From: Bin87 sp964347975
Lineage (GTDB): Bacteria; Chloroflexota; Dehalococcoidia; Lucifugimonadales; UBA3495
Length of the DNA: 64,000 nucleotides
Assembly (NCBI GenBank): GCA_964347975.1
Contig: CAYGAY010000009.1
Span: 36,109-100,108 of the forward strand
Reading direction: 5' to 3'
Part shown: in pieces, positions 7,991 through 16,364 of the stretch
Layout of the letters: every line of letters starts with the position of its first letter
How positions within the stretch are numbered: the first letter of the stretch is position 1
Translations under genes and position numbers: made by a program
Notes under the pieces: generated by a model
Database searches by the model: none
The model's input: the letters and a program-made list of their open reading frames with translations, nothing else
What the model was told of the DNA's origin: nothing

Positions 7991-8749
7991 CTATTGCCTG
8001 GCTTCATAACCCCGCGGCGTGACCATCCGGCCGTTGTGAATGTAGGTGTTGGAGTTTCCGATCACCACAGTGGTGAACATATCGACGCCAAGGGCTGCGC
8101 CGTCCAGCCCGCCCAGGTCGGCCAGCATCACCGCCTGCTCGGGCCGGTAAGCGTGCCGGACGATACCCACGGGCGTGCCGGCCGGTCGATGCTCCAGGAA
8201 TATTTCACGGGCTTCATCCAGCTGACCGGTGCGCCGGCGGCTGCGTGGGTTGTAGAGAACGGCGACGAAATCGCCGGCGGCGGCGGCCTCCAGGCGGCGG
8301 CGGATCTGCTGCCACGGGGTCAGGAGGTTGCTCAGGCTGATGGCGCAGAAATCCTGCATCAGCGGCGAACCGAGCAACGCCGCCGCCGATTGCAACGCCG
8401 ATACGCCGGGGATGCTTTCAACAATAGGCTCTGCTCCATCCCAATCCCGGTCGGTGAGCACACGGTACACCGGCCCGGCCATGCCGTAGATGCCGGCGTC
8501 CCCGGAGGATACCACCGCCACCGTCTTGCCGGAATAGGCGATGTCCACCGCCAGGGCGGCCCGCTCCAGTTCCTGCCCCAATTCCATGCTGTGCAGGCTT
8601 TGGTCAGACGCCGACCCTGCCACCTGATCGATATAGTAACGATAGCCGACCAGTTCGTCACTGTCGGCGATGGCGGCGGCGGCAGCCGGCGTGAGGTGTC
8701 CAGAGTCGCCGGGGCCGATGCCCACCAGATACAACTTTCCTGTGCTCAT
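7991..8749 (-). CDS. cbiH: Cobalt-precorrin-3B C17-methyltransferase
   Basis: 252 residues of the tetrapyrrole (corrin/porphyrin) methyltransferase fold. The N-terminal loop reads LYLVGIGPGDSGHLT, followed by VVSSGDAGIYGMAGP (SAM-binding region) and IPGVSALQSAAALLG. VLYNPRSRRRTGQLDEA in the C-terminal half and VRHAYRPEQ are typical of CbiH/CobJ rather than CbiF or CbiL. The enzyme methylates C17 and drives ring contraction in corrin synthesis. It overlaps the end of cbiG by 4 bases (ATGA), indicating translational coupling, and is the last clear corrin gene in the minus-strand cluster. Length is normal for CbiH. Confidence 0.92.
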   Translation of the reverse strand: MSTGKLYLVGIGPGDSGHLTPAAAAAIADSDELVGYRYYIDQVAGSASDQSLHSMELGQELERAALAVDIAYSGKTVAVVSSGDAGIYGMAGPVYRVLTDRDWDGAEPIVESIPGVSALQSAAALLGSPLMQDFCAISLSNLLTPWQQIRRRLEAAAAGDFVAVLYNPRSRRRTGQLDEAREIFLEHRPAGTPVGIVRHAYRPEQAVMLADLGGLDGAALGVDMFTTVVIGNSNTYIHNGRMVTPRGYEARQ

Positions 8750-9891
8750 AAACTGACTATCCGTGAAGGGATGCGTGCAATCGCGATCGTCGCCCGGTCG
8801 GATTTGACCCGGGGAACAACCACTCCTTGCGCTCCGGCCGCCAGCATAGCCGCCGGTTCCGCAACGCCGAAAACGCCCAGCAGGTCGCGCGCGGCTGACG
8901 CAGTGGGACGGTAGAGGCCGGCTGGGCTATCGACCGGGTCAGACGCGGTTAAACCGGCCAAGTTCAGCCGCGGGCCGTCGTAAGCCGCAATGGGTACAGC
9001 GAGGGACTTTGCCATGGCGATCAGGCCGGCCTCGTCCGCTTTGATGTTGGCGGTTGCGATTTTCGCCAAACTTTGCGCCGCGAGGCCGTGCTGCCGGAGA
9101 GTATTATCCAACAGTTCGCGCAAGTGGTCTTCGGATACGCCGCGGCGGCAGCCCATCCCGGCCACCAACGTCGGCGGACGGTAGATGACCACGGGTCGCA
9201 CGGTATCCAGCGACAACACCCGGTCGGAAACGACCAGCGCGGCGGCGTACCCGGCGGATTTTGCGTTGGAAAGATCCGAGACGGCGCGGATGCTTTCTGA
9301 AAGGGGAACGTCATCGGGCCAAGGGACGCCCGTTTCCGGGTCCAGCCATAACGCCACCGGCTCGCCGTTAACCACGGCGGCCGCCGCGCGGGTCAGGTCG
9401 GTTGGCGTCGCTTCTATTTTCCAGCCCAGGCTGCGCCCCACGAGGTCGATGGCAGTGACGTCCAGCGCGTCGGACGCCGACGTAACGATGGCCTGAGCGC
9501 CGATTGCCACGGCCACCTGTTGCGCCAGGGCATCCGCGCCGCCGGCGTGGCTGGATAACAGGCTGACCGCGTAGCGGCCGGCATCGTCCACACACACCAC
9601 GGCGGGGTCCTGACGCTTGCTCCCCAGCACCGGCGCCAATAGACGCACCGTCGCCCCCACCGGCAGAAGCGCTACCAACGCGCGATGGCGGGCGAACAGG
9701 TCCTGGATTACCGGACGCAGGGGCAGGTCGTAAAGTTGGGTATTCCCATCATCGTCTGACGCACCGCCGGCAGTACGTCGTTCCAGGTAGAGCGCGGCAT
9801 CGGTCAAGGACGTCGCCAGCCGGCGGGCCAGCGCGGCGCCTGGCCGGGACACCGCAACGATGGCGATCCGGTGGGGATCCAGCGAGGGCAT
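8746..9891 (-). CDS. cbiG: Cobalt-precorrin-5A hydrolase
   Basis: 381 residues. Typical CbiG features: RHRALVALLPVGATVRLLAP near residue 75, VVCVDDAGRYAVSLLSSHAGG near residue 110, then the C-terminal CbiG domain with VVIYRPPTLVAGMGCRRGVS and IATANIKADEAGL. CbiG opens the lactone of cobalt-precorrin-5A, releasing the two-carbon fragment in the anaerobic pathway. Its presence with cbiD and cbiX marks the cobalt-early (anaerobic) route. It is followed by cbiH with a 4-base overlap and preceded by cbiF 9 bp away. The last ~30 residues are less conserved. Confidence 0.92.
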   Translation of the reverse strand: MPSLDPHRIAIVAVSRPGAALARRLATSLTDAALYLERRTAGGASDDDGNTQLYDLPLRPVIQDLFARHRALVALLPVGATVRLLAPVLGSKRQDPAVVCVDDAGRYAVSLLSSHAGGADALAQQVAVAIGAQAIVTSASDALDVTAIDLVGRSLGWKIEATPTDLTRAAAAVVNGEPVALWLDPETGVPWPDDVPLSESIRAVSDLSNAKSAGYAAALVVSDRVLSLDTVRPVVIYRPPTLVAGMGCRRGVSEDHLRELLDNTLRQHGLAAQSLAKIATANIKADEAGLIAMAKSLAVPIAAYDGPRLNLAGLTASDPVDSPAGLYRPTASAARDLLGVFGVAEPAAMLAAGAQGVVVPRVKSDRATIAIARIPSRIVSL

Positions 9892-9900
9892 TCCCGTACG

Positions 9901-10785
9901 TCAGTTGTCCCCGGCCGAGGCTGGCTCCGGCTGCACTTCGTAACCGCCGGCCTCGTAGAGGTCGGCGCGGTCGGCATCGGCATGGGAACCCTGCCCGGCG
10001 CGGCGGTACAGGTGGGTGTATTGGTCAGAGTACAGATGCGACACGGCCACCGGTTCTCCAGCAGCGGGATCCAGCAGAGCGGGGTCCACGGCCTTGCCGA
10101 CGATGATGAGGGCTTGCAAAGTGATTTTGGCGTCACGCACCTTCTGGGCGATGTCGGTTAACGTACCCCGGATGATCTGCTGGTCGGGCCAGCCGACGCG
10201 ATAAGCCACGGCCACCGGGGTATCAGCAGGATAGCCCGCCTCCTGCAACTGGTTGGCGATACGGAACATGCGAGTGACGCTGAGGAAGATCACCAAGGTG
10301 CTGCCATGACGCGCCAGGCTGACCAGGTCCTCGCCTTCCGGCATGGGAACGCGGCCTTCAGCGCGGGTCATAATCACCGTCTGGGAGACTTCCGGCACCG
10401 TCAACTCGGCCTTAAGCACAGCGGCGGCGGCGAAGGCGGCGCTGACGCCGGGGATAATCTCGTAAGCGACGCCTTCGCGCTCCATGATCCGCATCTGTTC
10501 CAGCGTCGCGCCATACAGGGACGGGTCGCCGCTCTGGATGCGGGCTACCGTCTTGCCCTGGGCAACAGCGCGCAGGGTGGCGTCCATGATCTCGGGCAGG
10601 GACATCTCCTTGCTGCCGTACACCTGAGCGCCGGGCTTGGCGAAGTCGGCAATTTCAACCGGCACCAGGGAGTCGGCGTAGATGATCACGTCGGCATCGT
10701 CGATGATGCGTTTGGCTTTCAGCGTCAGAAGCTCGGGATCGCCCGGGCCGGCGCCGATGATATAGACCTTGCCGTGATTCGCCAT
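9901..10785 (-). CDS. cbiF: Cobalt-precorrin-4 C11-methyltransferase
   Basis: 294 residues. VYIIGAGPGDPELLTLKAKR at the N terminus, IQSGDPSLYGATLEQM, YEIIPGVSAAFAAAA and TVIMTRAEGRVPMPEGEDL are the hallmark segments of CbiF/CobM. It methylates C11 of cobalt-precorrin-4 with SAM. The protein is about 40 residues longer than common CbiF, with a polar, Asp/Ala-rich C-terminal tail after the family core that may be unstructured. Strong GGAGG Shine-Dalgarno eight bases before ATG 10785. Upstream lie two small genes of unknown function (10842-11401) that separate it from cbiL. Confidence 0.93.
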   Translation of the reverse strand: MANHGKVYIIGAGPGDPELLTLKAKRIIDDADVIIYADSLVPVEIADFAKPGAQVYGSKEMSLPEIMDATLRAVAQGKTVARIQSGDPSLYGATLEQMRIMEREGVAYEIIPGVSAAFAAAAVLKAELTVPEVSQTVIMTRAEGRVPMPEGEDLVSLARHGSTLVIFLSVTRMFRIANQLQEAGYPADTPVAVAYRVGWPDQQIIRGTLTDIAQKVRDAKITLQALIIVGKAVDPALLDPAAGEPVAVSHLYSDQYTHLYRRAGQGSHADADRADLYEAGGYEVQPEPASAGDN

Positions 10786-10841
10786 GTGGGGCTACCTCCG
10801 TGGTTGTCCAGTTTACTTTTGTGATTGTGGTACAGGGCTTC

Positions 10842-11092
10842 TCATATCTTCCGTCCGGCTTCCCGCCCTGCCAGGTAGGCTCTGTCCCGTTCGTCCAAGT
10901 CTTCCCCATCGTAGCGAACTTTGCTCCCTGCAGCTCGTCCTCCGAAAAGAAAAACTACAGCCAACCCTGCGCGGGTAATGATAACCGAGATTTCGGTATC
11001 GTCAGCAAATATACCGTACAGGGTCCCAAACGCAAACAGCGCCCCTAACGACCAGAAAATTCAGTAATAGCGATCCCGATTACGTTTCTCAT
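10842..11092 (-). pseudogene. Frameshifted small membrane protein inside the cobalamin cluster
   Basis: ATG 11092 is preceded by a strong AGGAGG, but its frame stops after 15 codons (TAG 11045-11047). The adjacent frame, open from 11060 to TGA 10842-10844 (72 codons), has no good start. It encodes LGALFAFGTLYGIFADDTE, a second hydrophobic helix (GLAVVFLFGG) and a charged tail ending YLAGREAGRKI. One shift at about 11047-11063 would give a single protein of about 82 residues with two membrane helices. I recognise no family. Either the gene is decayed or this is a sequence error; the good ribosome site and protein-like second frame argue that it was a real gene. Confidence 0.58.
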
Positions 11093-11110
11093 TGGTATCC
11101 TCCTATCCTG

Positions 11111-11401
11111 TCAGAGAGAGCCATGCCTTGCGCAATAGTACCCCCGCGACGCTTTTGCATTACAACGCGGTTGTACGCACTTCTCTGCGCCTTCTCCCGG
11201 CTGTATCACGTCCCTAAATCTCATGTTCCAAGTATGGTGGGAAGGCCCACGCTCGACGACCTGCACCAGTTCGCCGGTCGGATTGCGCCCATTGCAAAGT
11301 GCTGGCGCAACCAATCCATGCCGAAAAGCGAAGTGCGATTGCTCGCCGAAGCCATCACCAACCTCGTAGGGACTGGCACAAATGAAACAGGTTCTTGGCA
11401 T
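11111..11401 (-). CDS. Small Cys-rich (zinc-ribbon-like) protein
   Basis: 96 residues. MPRTCFICASPYEV at the start gives CxxC; near the C terminus come CVQPRCNAKASRGYYCARHG (CxxxxC, then C with H). Together these could form a zinc site. ATG 11401 is preceded by AGGA at five bases, supporting this start over an in-frame one at 11428. It lies 48 bp downstream of cbiL and ends 18 bp before the ATG of the broken membrane gene. No known corrin enzyme matches. It may be a metal-binding or regulatory accessory, or an unrelated passenger; function unknown. Confidence 0.62.
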   Translation of the reverse strand: MPRTCFICASPYEVGDGFGEQSHFAFRHGLVAPALCNGRNPTGELVQVVERGPSHHTWNMRFRDVIQPGEGAEKCVQPRCNAKASRGYYCARHGSL

Positions 11402-11449
11402 TTCAATCCTACCTTCTGGGCTAATCATGCCGGCAAACGGAATGCCTTG

Positions 11450-12166
11450 TTATCGCCGGATAATCAGCAGGGAGAAGTAGTCCAAGTCTTCGGCAGACAG
11501 TTCCTGGATGTTCCTAACCACCCGCTCGCGCTCCGTGGTGGCGCGGCGGACGTAGATGGTGCGGCCGGCCAGACCCAGCCGTTCCAGGTTGGCGAGGGCG
11601 TCCAGCAATGTGCGGTTGACCTTCATCAGGACGATGGTGTCGTAGAGGGCAATGGCCTCCCGCAAGTCGTCGATGCCGTACACCGCCGGCAGGATGGCGA
11701 GGCGCTGGCCGTGATGGACCAACGGGGCCGCCGCCGATGCCGCCGCCGCCATCACCGATGACACGCCGGGGATCACCTCCACCGCCAGGTGGGGGTATTC
11801 TTCCTGGATGGTTTCCAGCACGTAGGCGAAGGTGCTGTAGAGCATCGGGTCGCCTTCGGTGATGAAAGCAACGTCCCTGCCGGCCTCCAGGTGGGCGGCC
11901 AAATCGCGGGCCGCGCCGCGCCAGACATCTAGGGCCGCTTCCTCATCGTTGGTGGGGAACTTGGCCCGCACCACTTCCTGCCGCTCCTCGTCGATGATCC
12001 CCTTCACGATTGAGTAGGCGTAACTCTCCACGCTGACGCCGGCCTGGGGTACCCATACCACGGGCACCGATTGCAGCACACGCTGCGCCTTCACCGTCAG
12101 CAGTTCGGGGTCGCCGGGTCCGACGCCGACGCCATAGAGTCTTCCCGCTGGCGATGGTGTGGTCAT
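11450..12166 (-). CDS. cbiL: Cobalt-precorrin-2 C20-methyltransferase
   Basis: 238 residues of the tetrapyrrole methylase fold: LYGVGVGPGDPELLTVKAQR at the N terminus, FITEGDPMLYSTFAYVLE (the CbiL/CobI-type SAM region) and VEVIPGVSSVMAAAASAAAP. YVRRATTERERVV in the C-terminal half is also typical. It methylates C20 of cobalt-precorrin-2, the first committed methylation of corrin synthesis. It starts one base after the cbiT stop, so the two are almost certainly co-translated. Confidence 0.93.
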   Translation of the reverse strand: MTTPSPAGRLYGVGVGPGDPELLTVKAQRVLQSVPVVWVPQAGVSVESYAYSIVKGIIDEERQEVVRAKFPTNDEEAALDVWRGAARDLAAHLEAGRDVAFITEGDPMLYSTFAYVLETIQEEYPHLAVEVIPGVSSVMAAAASAAAPLVHHGQRLAILPAVYGIDDLREAIALYDTIVLMKVNRTLLDALANLERLGLAGRTIYVRRATTERERVVRNIQELSAEDLDYFSLLIIRR

Positions 12167-12784
12167 TTATTTCTGCCCCCAAACGATAAACACAGGATTC
12201 AGGGCTTCCAAGCGCAGCGCCCCGTCAGGCAACTCCCGCCCTCGAGACGCCGAGACCATGGTGAACCCCGGCGATACGCCGGCCTTTTGCAGCGCCCGGT
12301 AGGTTGCGTTGGCACGCTCCATAGCCGCGAAGTTGGCTACCAGCCGGCCCGTCGGCCGCAACCGGCCGATTGCCATTGCGATGATGTCGGGCATCGCGGA
12401 CCCGCCGCCGCCGATAAATACGGAGTCCGGGTCGGGCAAGCCGGCCAAGGCATCGGGGGCGGCGCCGATGATGACGGACACCCGCCCGTTTCCGTACCGG
12501 GCCACGTTGGTTCGCAGCAGGTCGGCACTGCTGGCATCCTTGTCCACTGCGTACACGCAGCCCTGATGAGCGATACGCGCCGCCTCTACCGCCACCGAAC
12601 CGGAGCCGGCGCCGATGTCCCATACGACGCTATTGGAGCGCAGCCCCAGGAGGTACAGGCTCACTGCCCGCACTTCGGACTTGGTGATCTGTCCGCGCAG
12701 CGGACGCCGTTGCTCAAAAGCATCGTCGGGCAGCCCCAATGCTCGCTCAGCGGTCTGGATAGCGGCCTTATTCGACGTCATCAT
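12167..12784 (-). CDS. cbiT: Cobalt-precorrin-6B C15-methyltransferase (decarboxylating)
   Basis: 205 residues. GLPDDAFEQ and LRGQITKSEVRAVSLYLLGL are the CbiT N-terminal signature. SAM motif I is VWDIGAGSGSVAVEAA, followed by YAVDKDA (acidic ribose-binding residue) and VFIGGGG. The protein methylates C15 and decarboxylates the C12 acetate. In many genomes it is fused or paired with CbiE (C5 methylation), but no CbiE-like gene is visible in this window. The start overlaps the end of the small gene at 12768 by 17 bases. Confidence 0.92.
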   Translation of the reverse strand: MMTSNKAAIQTAERALGLPDDAFEQRRPLRGQITKSEVRAVSLYLLGLRSNSVVWDIGAGSGSVAVEAARIAHQGCVYAVDKDASSADLLRTNVARYGNGRVSVIIGAAPDALAGLPDPDSVFIGGGGSAMPDIIAMAIGRLRPTGRLVANFAAMERANATYRALQKAGVSPGFTMVSASRGRELPDGALRLEALNPVFIVWGQK

Positions 12785-12977
12785 CGCCTGCGGGGTCAGC
12801 GGCGGTTGCTGTTATGCCGTGGCGAACGGCAAACTGGCGGATAAGTTCCACCTGATCGTCAGTCGGATTATCAAGTACCCTCGTCAGAGTGGCATTGTCG
12901 TACTGATCCCTGCGATCCCTTCGCTTATTATCGAAGTTCTCCCAATGCTCAAGACCTTTGCCGATAGCCCAAAACAT
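12768..12977 (-). CDS. Small soluble hypothetical protein between corrin genes
   Basis: 69 residues, polar and helical, with a charged middle (ENFDNKRRDRRDQYDNATL) and an acidic C terminus (DPAGDDDVE). An AGAGGAG lies about ten bases before ATG 12977. The membrane-protein gene upstream stops 4 bases before this start, and the cbiT start overlaps its 3' end, so it is embedded in one transcript. I do not recognise a family. It may work with the membrane protein encoded just upstream. Confidence 0.55.
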   Translation of the reverse strand: MFWAIGKGLEHWENFDNKRRDRRDQYDNATLTRVLDNPTDDQVELIRQFAVRHGITATAADPAGDDDVE

Positions 12978-12980
12978 AAA

Positions 12981-13223
12981 CTAGATACTCCTCTCTCCGA
13001 TTAGCTCGACGGCCACCGCGAACATGGCATAGGCTATCACTCCCAAGCTCGCAATGTCGATAACCGGCTGCCAGTTGTCCCAGAAGCGCCATGCGCCACC
13101 GGTGACGTGAACCGACATTGTTAACGTCATCGCGGCAGCTCCGAAGGGCGCGAACAAGGTGTGGAACCTGCGCCATCGCCTTCTGATGGCTCTGTGCAGC
13201 CTTCGCAATCTTGCATTCCTCAT
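12981..13223 (-). CDS. Small two-helix membrane protein between corrin genes
   Basis: 80 residues. A very basic N terminus (RRLHRAIRRRWRRFHTLF) would stay cytoplasmic, followed by hydrophobic segments at about residues 25-42 and 52-74 (IDIASLGVIAYAMFAVAVEL). The downstream neighbour starts 4 bases after its stop codon. The Shine-Dalgarno is weak (AAGG close to ATG 13223). No family is recognised; it is not a known cobalt transporter component (CbiM/N/Q). Confidence 0.5.
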   Translation of the reverse strand: MRNARLRRLHRAIRRRWRRFHTLFAPFGAAAMTLTMSVHVTGGAWRFWDNWQPVIDIASLGVIAYAMFAVAVELIGERSI

Positions 13224-13283
13224 TGCCTTGTCAGGTGACGGCAGTGGTGATGCAGAACTGGCGATGGCCGTTCTTCCGCACGG

Positions 13284-14516
13284 TCAGCTTTGGTCAACAC
13301 CCGTAGCGGTCTCCGGGGCGCGCATGGGGATGCCATCGGGCGATGTGCTGGCCGACCCCAGCAGGTTGCCCTCAAAATCAAAGCAGAGGGCGTCAACGAT
13401 GATCACCTCGCCGTCATCACCCAGGTATTTTTGTGCTTCCTCGCACACCATCCGGCACATCAGGGGGAATACGCTCATCACATCGTGCTCTTGAGCGAGT
13501 TCCTGGAAGTGCCGTCCGCTGGAGGCGTCGGCCATTTCCGCCTGCAACTCCGCCGACGCTCCGCACTGCGCGGCCAGACTGGCGAGAAAGCCGGTGTCCA
13601 CTTGGTTGCCGGCGACATGGGTGACGAAGTGGCCCATGGCCATCTTGGAGAACTTGCCCACCATGCCCACGTGGGCCACGCGCTTGATGCCCTTGTTGAC
13701 GCATCGCTTCATTGACGGGCCGGAGAAGATGCCGGCCTCAATGTAAGCCATATCGGGCAAGTCCAGCAGCCGGCGGGTGTATTCCTCGCTGCGGGTGCCG
13801 GTGGACAGCACCAGATGGTCGAGCCCGTTGGTGGCTGCCACGTCGATGGCCAGGTGGACGCTGGCCCGCCAGGCCGCTGTGCTGAAGGGTTGCACTACGC
13901 CGGTGCTGCCCAGGATGCTGATACCGCCCAGCACGCCCAGCCGGGCGTTGGTGGTCTGCTTGGCGATTTCCTCGCCGTTGGGCACGGAGATGCGGGCCCG
14001 CACGCCGGTATCCGGCGGCCAGCCGCATTGCACCAGTCCCTCGGCGACGGCCTCAGCCATCATCCGGCGCGGCACTCGCGTAACGGCCGGTTCGCCGACT
14101 TCGATGCCGGTGCCGGGTCGAGTTACGGTGCCCACGCCGGGGCCGCCGGTGATTTGCAGGCCCTTGTTGCCGTCGGGCAGCCGCCAGACGCCGACGACTA
14201 TTTCGGCGCCGTGGGTGACGTCGGGGTCGTCGCCGCCGTCCTTGATGGCGGAACACCGGACGCCCTCGGAAGGCTCCATGGGCCAACTGCGATGAACTTT
14301 GAGGATCGCCGGCCCCCGTCCGCCGGGCAACGGCACGGACACTGCATCGGGAGCTTGGCCCGACAGCATCAAGATAACGGCGGCCTTGGCGGCGGCGGCG
14401 GCAGTGGCGCCGGTGGTGTAGCCGGTGCGCATCCCCCGCGGGTCACGCTTGGTGGGTCGGGAGTAGTCGCTTTCCGGGCGTTCGCCGTCGTTATGATTTA
14501 GCTCGGTGTCGGGCAT
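13284..14516 (-). CDS. cbiD: Cobalt-precorrin-5B C1-methyltransferase
   Basis: 410 residues from ATG 14516; an ATG at 14549 is also possible and neither has a clear Shine-Dalgarno. MRTGYTTGATAAAAAKAA near residue 30 is the CbiD hallmark, followed by KDGGDDPDVTHGAEI, GPGVGTVTRPG and IEVGEPAV. The middle has VLGGISILGSTGVVQPFS and the C-terminal half HVGMVGKFSKMAMGHFVTHV. CbiD methylates C1 after CbiG has removed the two-carbon fragment, so it marks the anaerobic pathway. It is separated from cbiT by two small unknown genes. Confidence 0.93.
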   Translation of the reverse strand: MPDTELNHNDGERPESDYSRPTKRDPRGMRTGYTTGATAAAAAKAAVILMLSGQAPDAVSVPLPGGRGPAILKVHRSWPMEPSEGVRCSAIKDGGDDPDVTHGAEIVVGVWRLPDGNKGLQITGGPGVGTVTRPGTGIEVGEPAVTRVPRRMMAEAVAEGLVQCGWPPDTGVRARISVPNGEEIAKQTTNARLGVLGGISILGSTGVVQPFSTAAWRASVHLAIDVAATNGLDHLVLSTGTRSEEYTRRLLDLPDMAYIEAGIFSGPSMKRCVNKGIKRVAHVGMVGKFSKMAMGHFVTHVAGNQVDTGFLASLAAQCGASAELQAEMADASSGRHFQELAQEHDVMSVFPLMCRMVCEEAQKYLGDDGEVIIVDALCFDFEGNLLGSASTSPDGIPMRAPETATGVDQS

Positions 14517-14568
14517 AGTGTTCACTATAGCATTCCAGCGCTTCCGCATGGCAGGGGGATTGCGACGG

Positions 14569-15330
14569 TCAGCTCTCCGATTCCAGCCGGCGCACCCGTG
14601 CCCGCAGGCGTTCGTTCTCCGCCAGCAATGCGGCGCGTTCCGCTTCGTAAGCCGCCCGTTCCGCTTCGTAAGCTACCCGTTCCTGCCGCCAGTTTTCCAG
14701 GTACGTTCCGGTGGCCGGGTCGTAGAAGCGCGGCCAGCCCTCGTCCCAGCACAGGTACAACTGCATCAGTTCGCTGTACCCTTTCAGGATGCCGTCGGGT
14801 TCGATGGTCAACTGGATGGGATGATATGCGCCATCCTGCAAAACCCATCCAGACATCGGCTCACCGTGATGGCCGCCGCCGCTGGGGTCGAACCGCCAGT
14901 ATTCGGAGATGCCAATGGTAGCGTACACCCGGGGCTTGACAACCGTATCCTCGGAGCCAGTGCTCTCCGAACCGACTTCCAGCGCCAGATCGGGCGGCTT
15001 TCCAGCCTCCCAGGGCAAGTAGAGTTTGCGGCGGCGGATGGCGGCCTGGTCCACGCCGAAGGCCAGGTAGATGTCGGGCTGACGCCGGACGTTGAGGTTG
15101 GACGGCTCGTAGCAGAGGATGGTGTTGCTGCTGAGGAAGACGTCCGGGCGCGTCTTAAATCCGGTGAACCGGCTGTGCATTATGCCGAGGATTTCCTGTA
15201 CGACGAATTCCTGTTCCATGGCGTCCGGCATCGGCTCCGGTTCGTCGGGGTTGTAGTCCAGGCTGGCGTAGTCGATCTCACCCTGCTTTACGTAGGGGAG
15301 CATCGCAGGAATTTTTGCGGCAGTAGTCAT
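14569..15330 (-). CDS. Uma2-family putative endonuclease with C-terminal coiled coil
   Basis: 253 residues from ATG 15330; the open frame continues upstream but with low-complexity residues unlike the family. The core resembles Uma2/DUF820 proteins, which have a PD-(D/E)xK-type nuclease fold: RRQPDIYLAFG, PPDLALEVGSEST, then YATIGISEYWRFDP. A YEAERAAYEAERAALL coiled coil closes the protein, as in several cyanobacterial and Chloroflexota members. The biological role of Uma2 proteins is unclear; they are abundant paralogues in some genomes. Two more occur at 51993 and 54269. It interrupts the corrin cluster between cbiD and cbiX. Confidence 0.75.
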   Translation of the reverse strand: MTTAAKIPAMLPYVKQGEIDYASLDYNPDEPEPMPDAMEQEFVVQEILGIMHSRFTGFKTRPDVFLSSNTILCYEPSNLNVRRQPDIYLAFGVDQAAIRRRKLYLPWEAGKPPDLALEVGSESTGSEDTVVKPRVYATIGISEYWRFDPSGGGHHGEPMSGWVLQDGAYHPIQLTIEPDGILKGYSELMQLYLCWDEGWPRFYDPATGTYLENWRQERVAYEAERAAYEAERAALLAENERLRARVRRLESES

Positions 15331-15496
15331 GGCTGGTCTCGATGGCGCTGGGCATTGCCGGTTGGATAGCTCACCCTGCAATTCTACCCCATTCGGGAAG
15401 GTATGCGAAACTGTCGCCGGCAAAAATGAACCGGCCTGCGGTGAGGCCGGTTGCGTTGCCGGGGCCGGCAGAGACCGGGGTTTGCCGGCTCCGGCT

Positions 15497-15733
15497 CTAG
15501 CTATGGGGATAGGGCCAGCTTTCCACCAGAGGTTGAACCGGCGCGGCGGCCGGTTCAGCGACAGCCATGGCGGGCTGCTCCGGGGAGGCTCGACGATACA
15601 ATGGCTTGAGGCCGCGCTGGCGGCTTTGCTGCGAGTCCCGGGTCCGCCGGGGGGCGATGAGGAGCCCGGCAGCGACGCCCAGGGCCGCGCTGGCAGCCAA
15701 GATGGCAAGGCTGTGTTTGAGGTTGCGGTTCAT
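15497..15733 (-). CDS. YtxH-like small membrane protein 1
   Basis: 78 residues. An N-terminal hydrophobic helix with glycine spacing (AILAASAALGVAAGLLIAP) followed by RR and a basic, then Ala/Pro-rich tail matches the YtxH pattern G-x3-G-x-L-APR. YtxH proteins are stress-associated in Firmicutes; the mechanism is unknown. A CAGGGA Shine-Dalgarno precedes ATG 15733. It lies 53 bp after a second YtxH-like gene. The C-terminal half is low complexity and not conserved in the neighbour. Confidence 0.65.
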   Translation of the reverse strand: MNRNLKHSLAILAASAALGVAAGLLIAPRRTRDSQQSRQRGLKPLYRRASPEQPAMAVAEPAAAPVQPLVESWPYPHS

Positions 15734-15786
15734 AACGTCCCTGCTGTCGGCGAGTATGGCGTCGATTGCGGGCCGGCGGTTTGCCC

Positions 15787-16023
15787 TTATCTCTGGCCGG
15801 TGAGGATACCTTCGTCATCCAGCACGAATCCGGCGGGGTGTTCGTGACGACCCCGCATCCGACGCCAGAAGCCGGCGCCTCGGTCATAGCCGCCGCGTAC
15901 GCCCCGGCGAATGTTGGAACGGGTTTCCTTACCGCTTCTGGGCGCCAGCAGCATTCCCGCGGCGGCGCCGACGGCCAAACCACCGAGGATGAGAGCAGTG
16001 TTGCGTTTGACGTTGTTGTTCAT
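15787..16023 (-). CDS. YtxH-like small membrane protein 2
   Basis: 78 residues. The helix TALILGGLAVGAAAGMLLAP is followed by RSGKETRSNIRRG, the clearest YtxH signature in the window. The tail is basic, then ends in VLDDEGILTGQR. A strong AGGAGG lies seven bases before ATG 16023. It forms a probable two-gene unit with the paralogue at 15497. It is unrelated to corrin synthesis by sequence and is another passenger within the cobalamin cluster. Confidence 0.72.
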   Translation of the reverse strand: MNNNVKRNTALILGGLAVGAAAGMLLAPRSGKETRSNIRRGVRGGYDRGAGFWRRMRGRHEHPAGFVLDDEGILTGQR

Positions 16024-16149
16024 CGTGATACCTCCTGATATGGGTTGCGATGGATTGTTGGATATTCGGAGCGATTCTGAGCGCTCACTGCCTGTTATTT
16101 ATTATGAATTGTAATAGATTGTAGCACGTTTGTCAATAGTTGAAGGGCC

Positions 16150-16329
16150 CTCATACGTACCCACTTTAACCGGTCATTCCACGACCGCCGTAGGCGGGCG
16201 ATGGAATCTCGTTCCGGCGGTCGCCACTTTCTGTTGCGAGAGCCTTGACGGAACGGCCATTGCTACGTCGACGAGATTGCGACCCCGTATCAAGTACGGG
16301 GTCGCAATGACAAAGTGGGTGCGCGTGAG
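16150..16329. repeat. MITE-like dispersed repeat, copy B
   Basis: 180 bp, matching copy A (4672-4850) along most of its length in the same orientation, including the ends CTCATACGTACCCACTTT and AAAGTGGGTGCGCGTGAG and the inner GGAATCTCGT/ACGAGATTGC pair. It separates cbiX from the YtxH genes; the rest of the 16024-16364 gap has no gene that I can support. Confidence 0.72.
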
Positions 16330-16364
16330 TAGAAGGCCCTGGCGCAAGCCATTCGACGCCGGGG

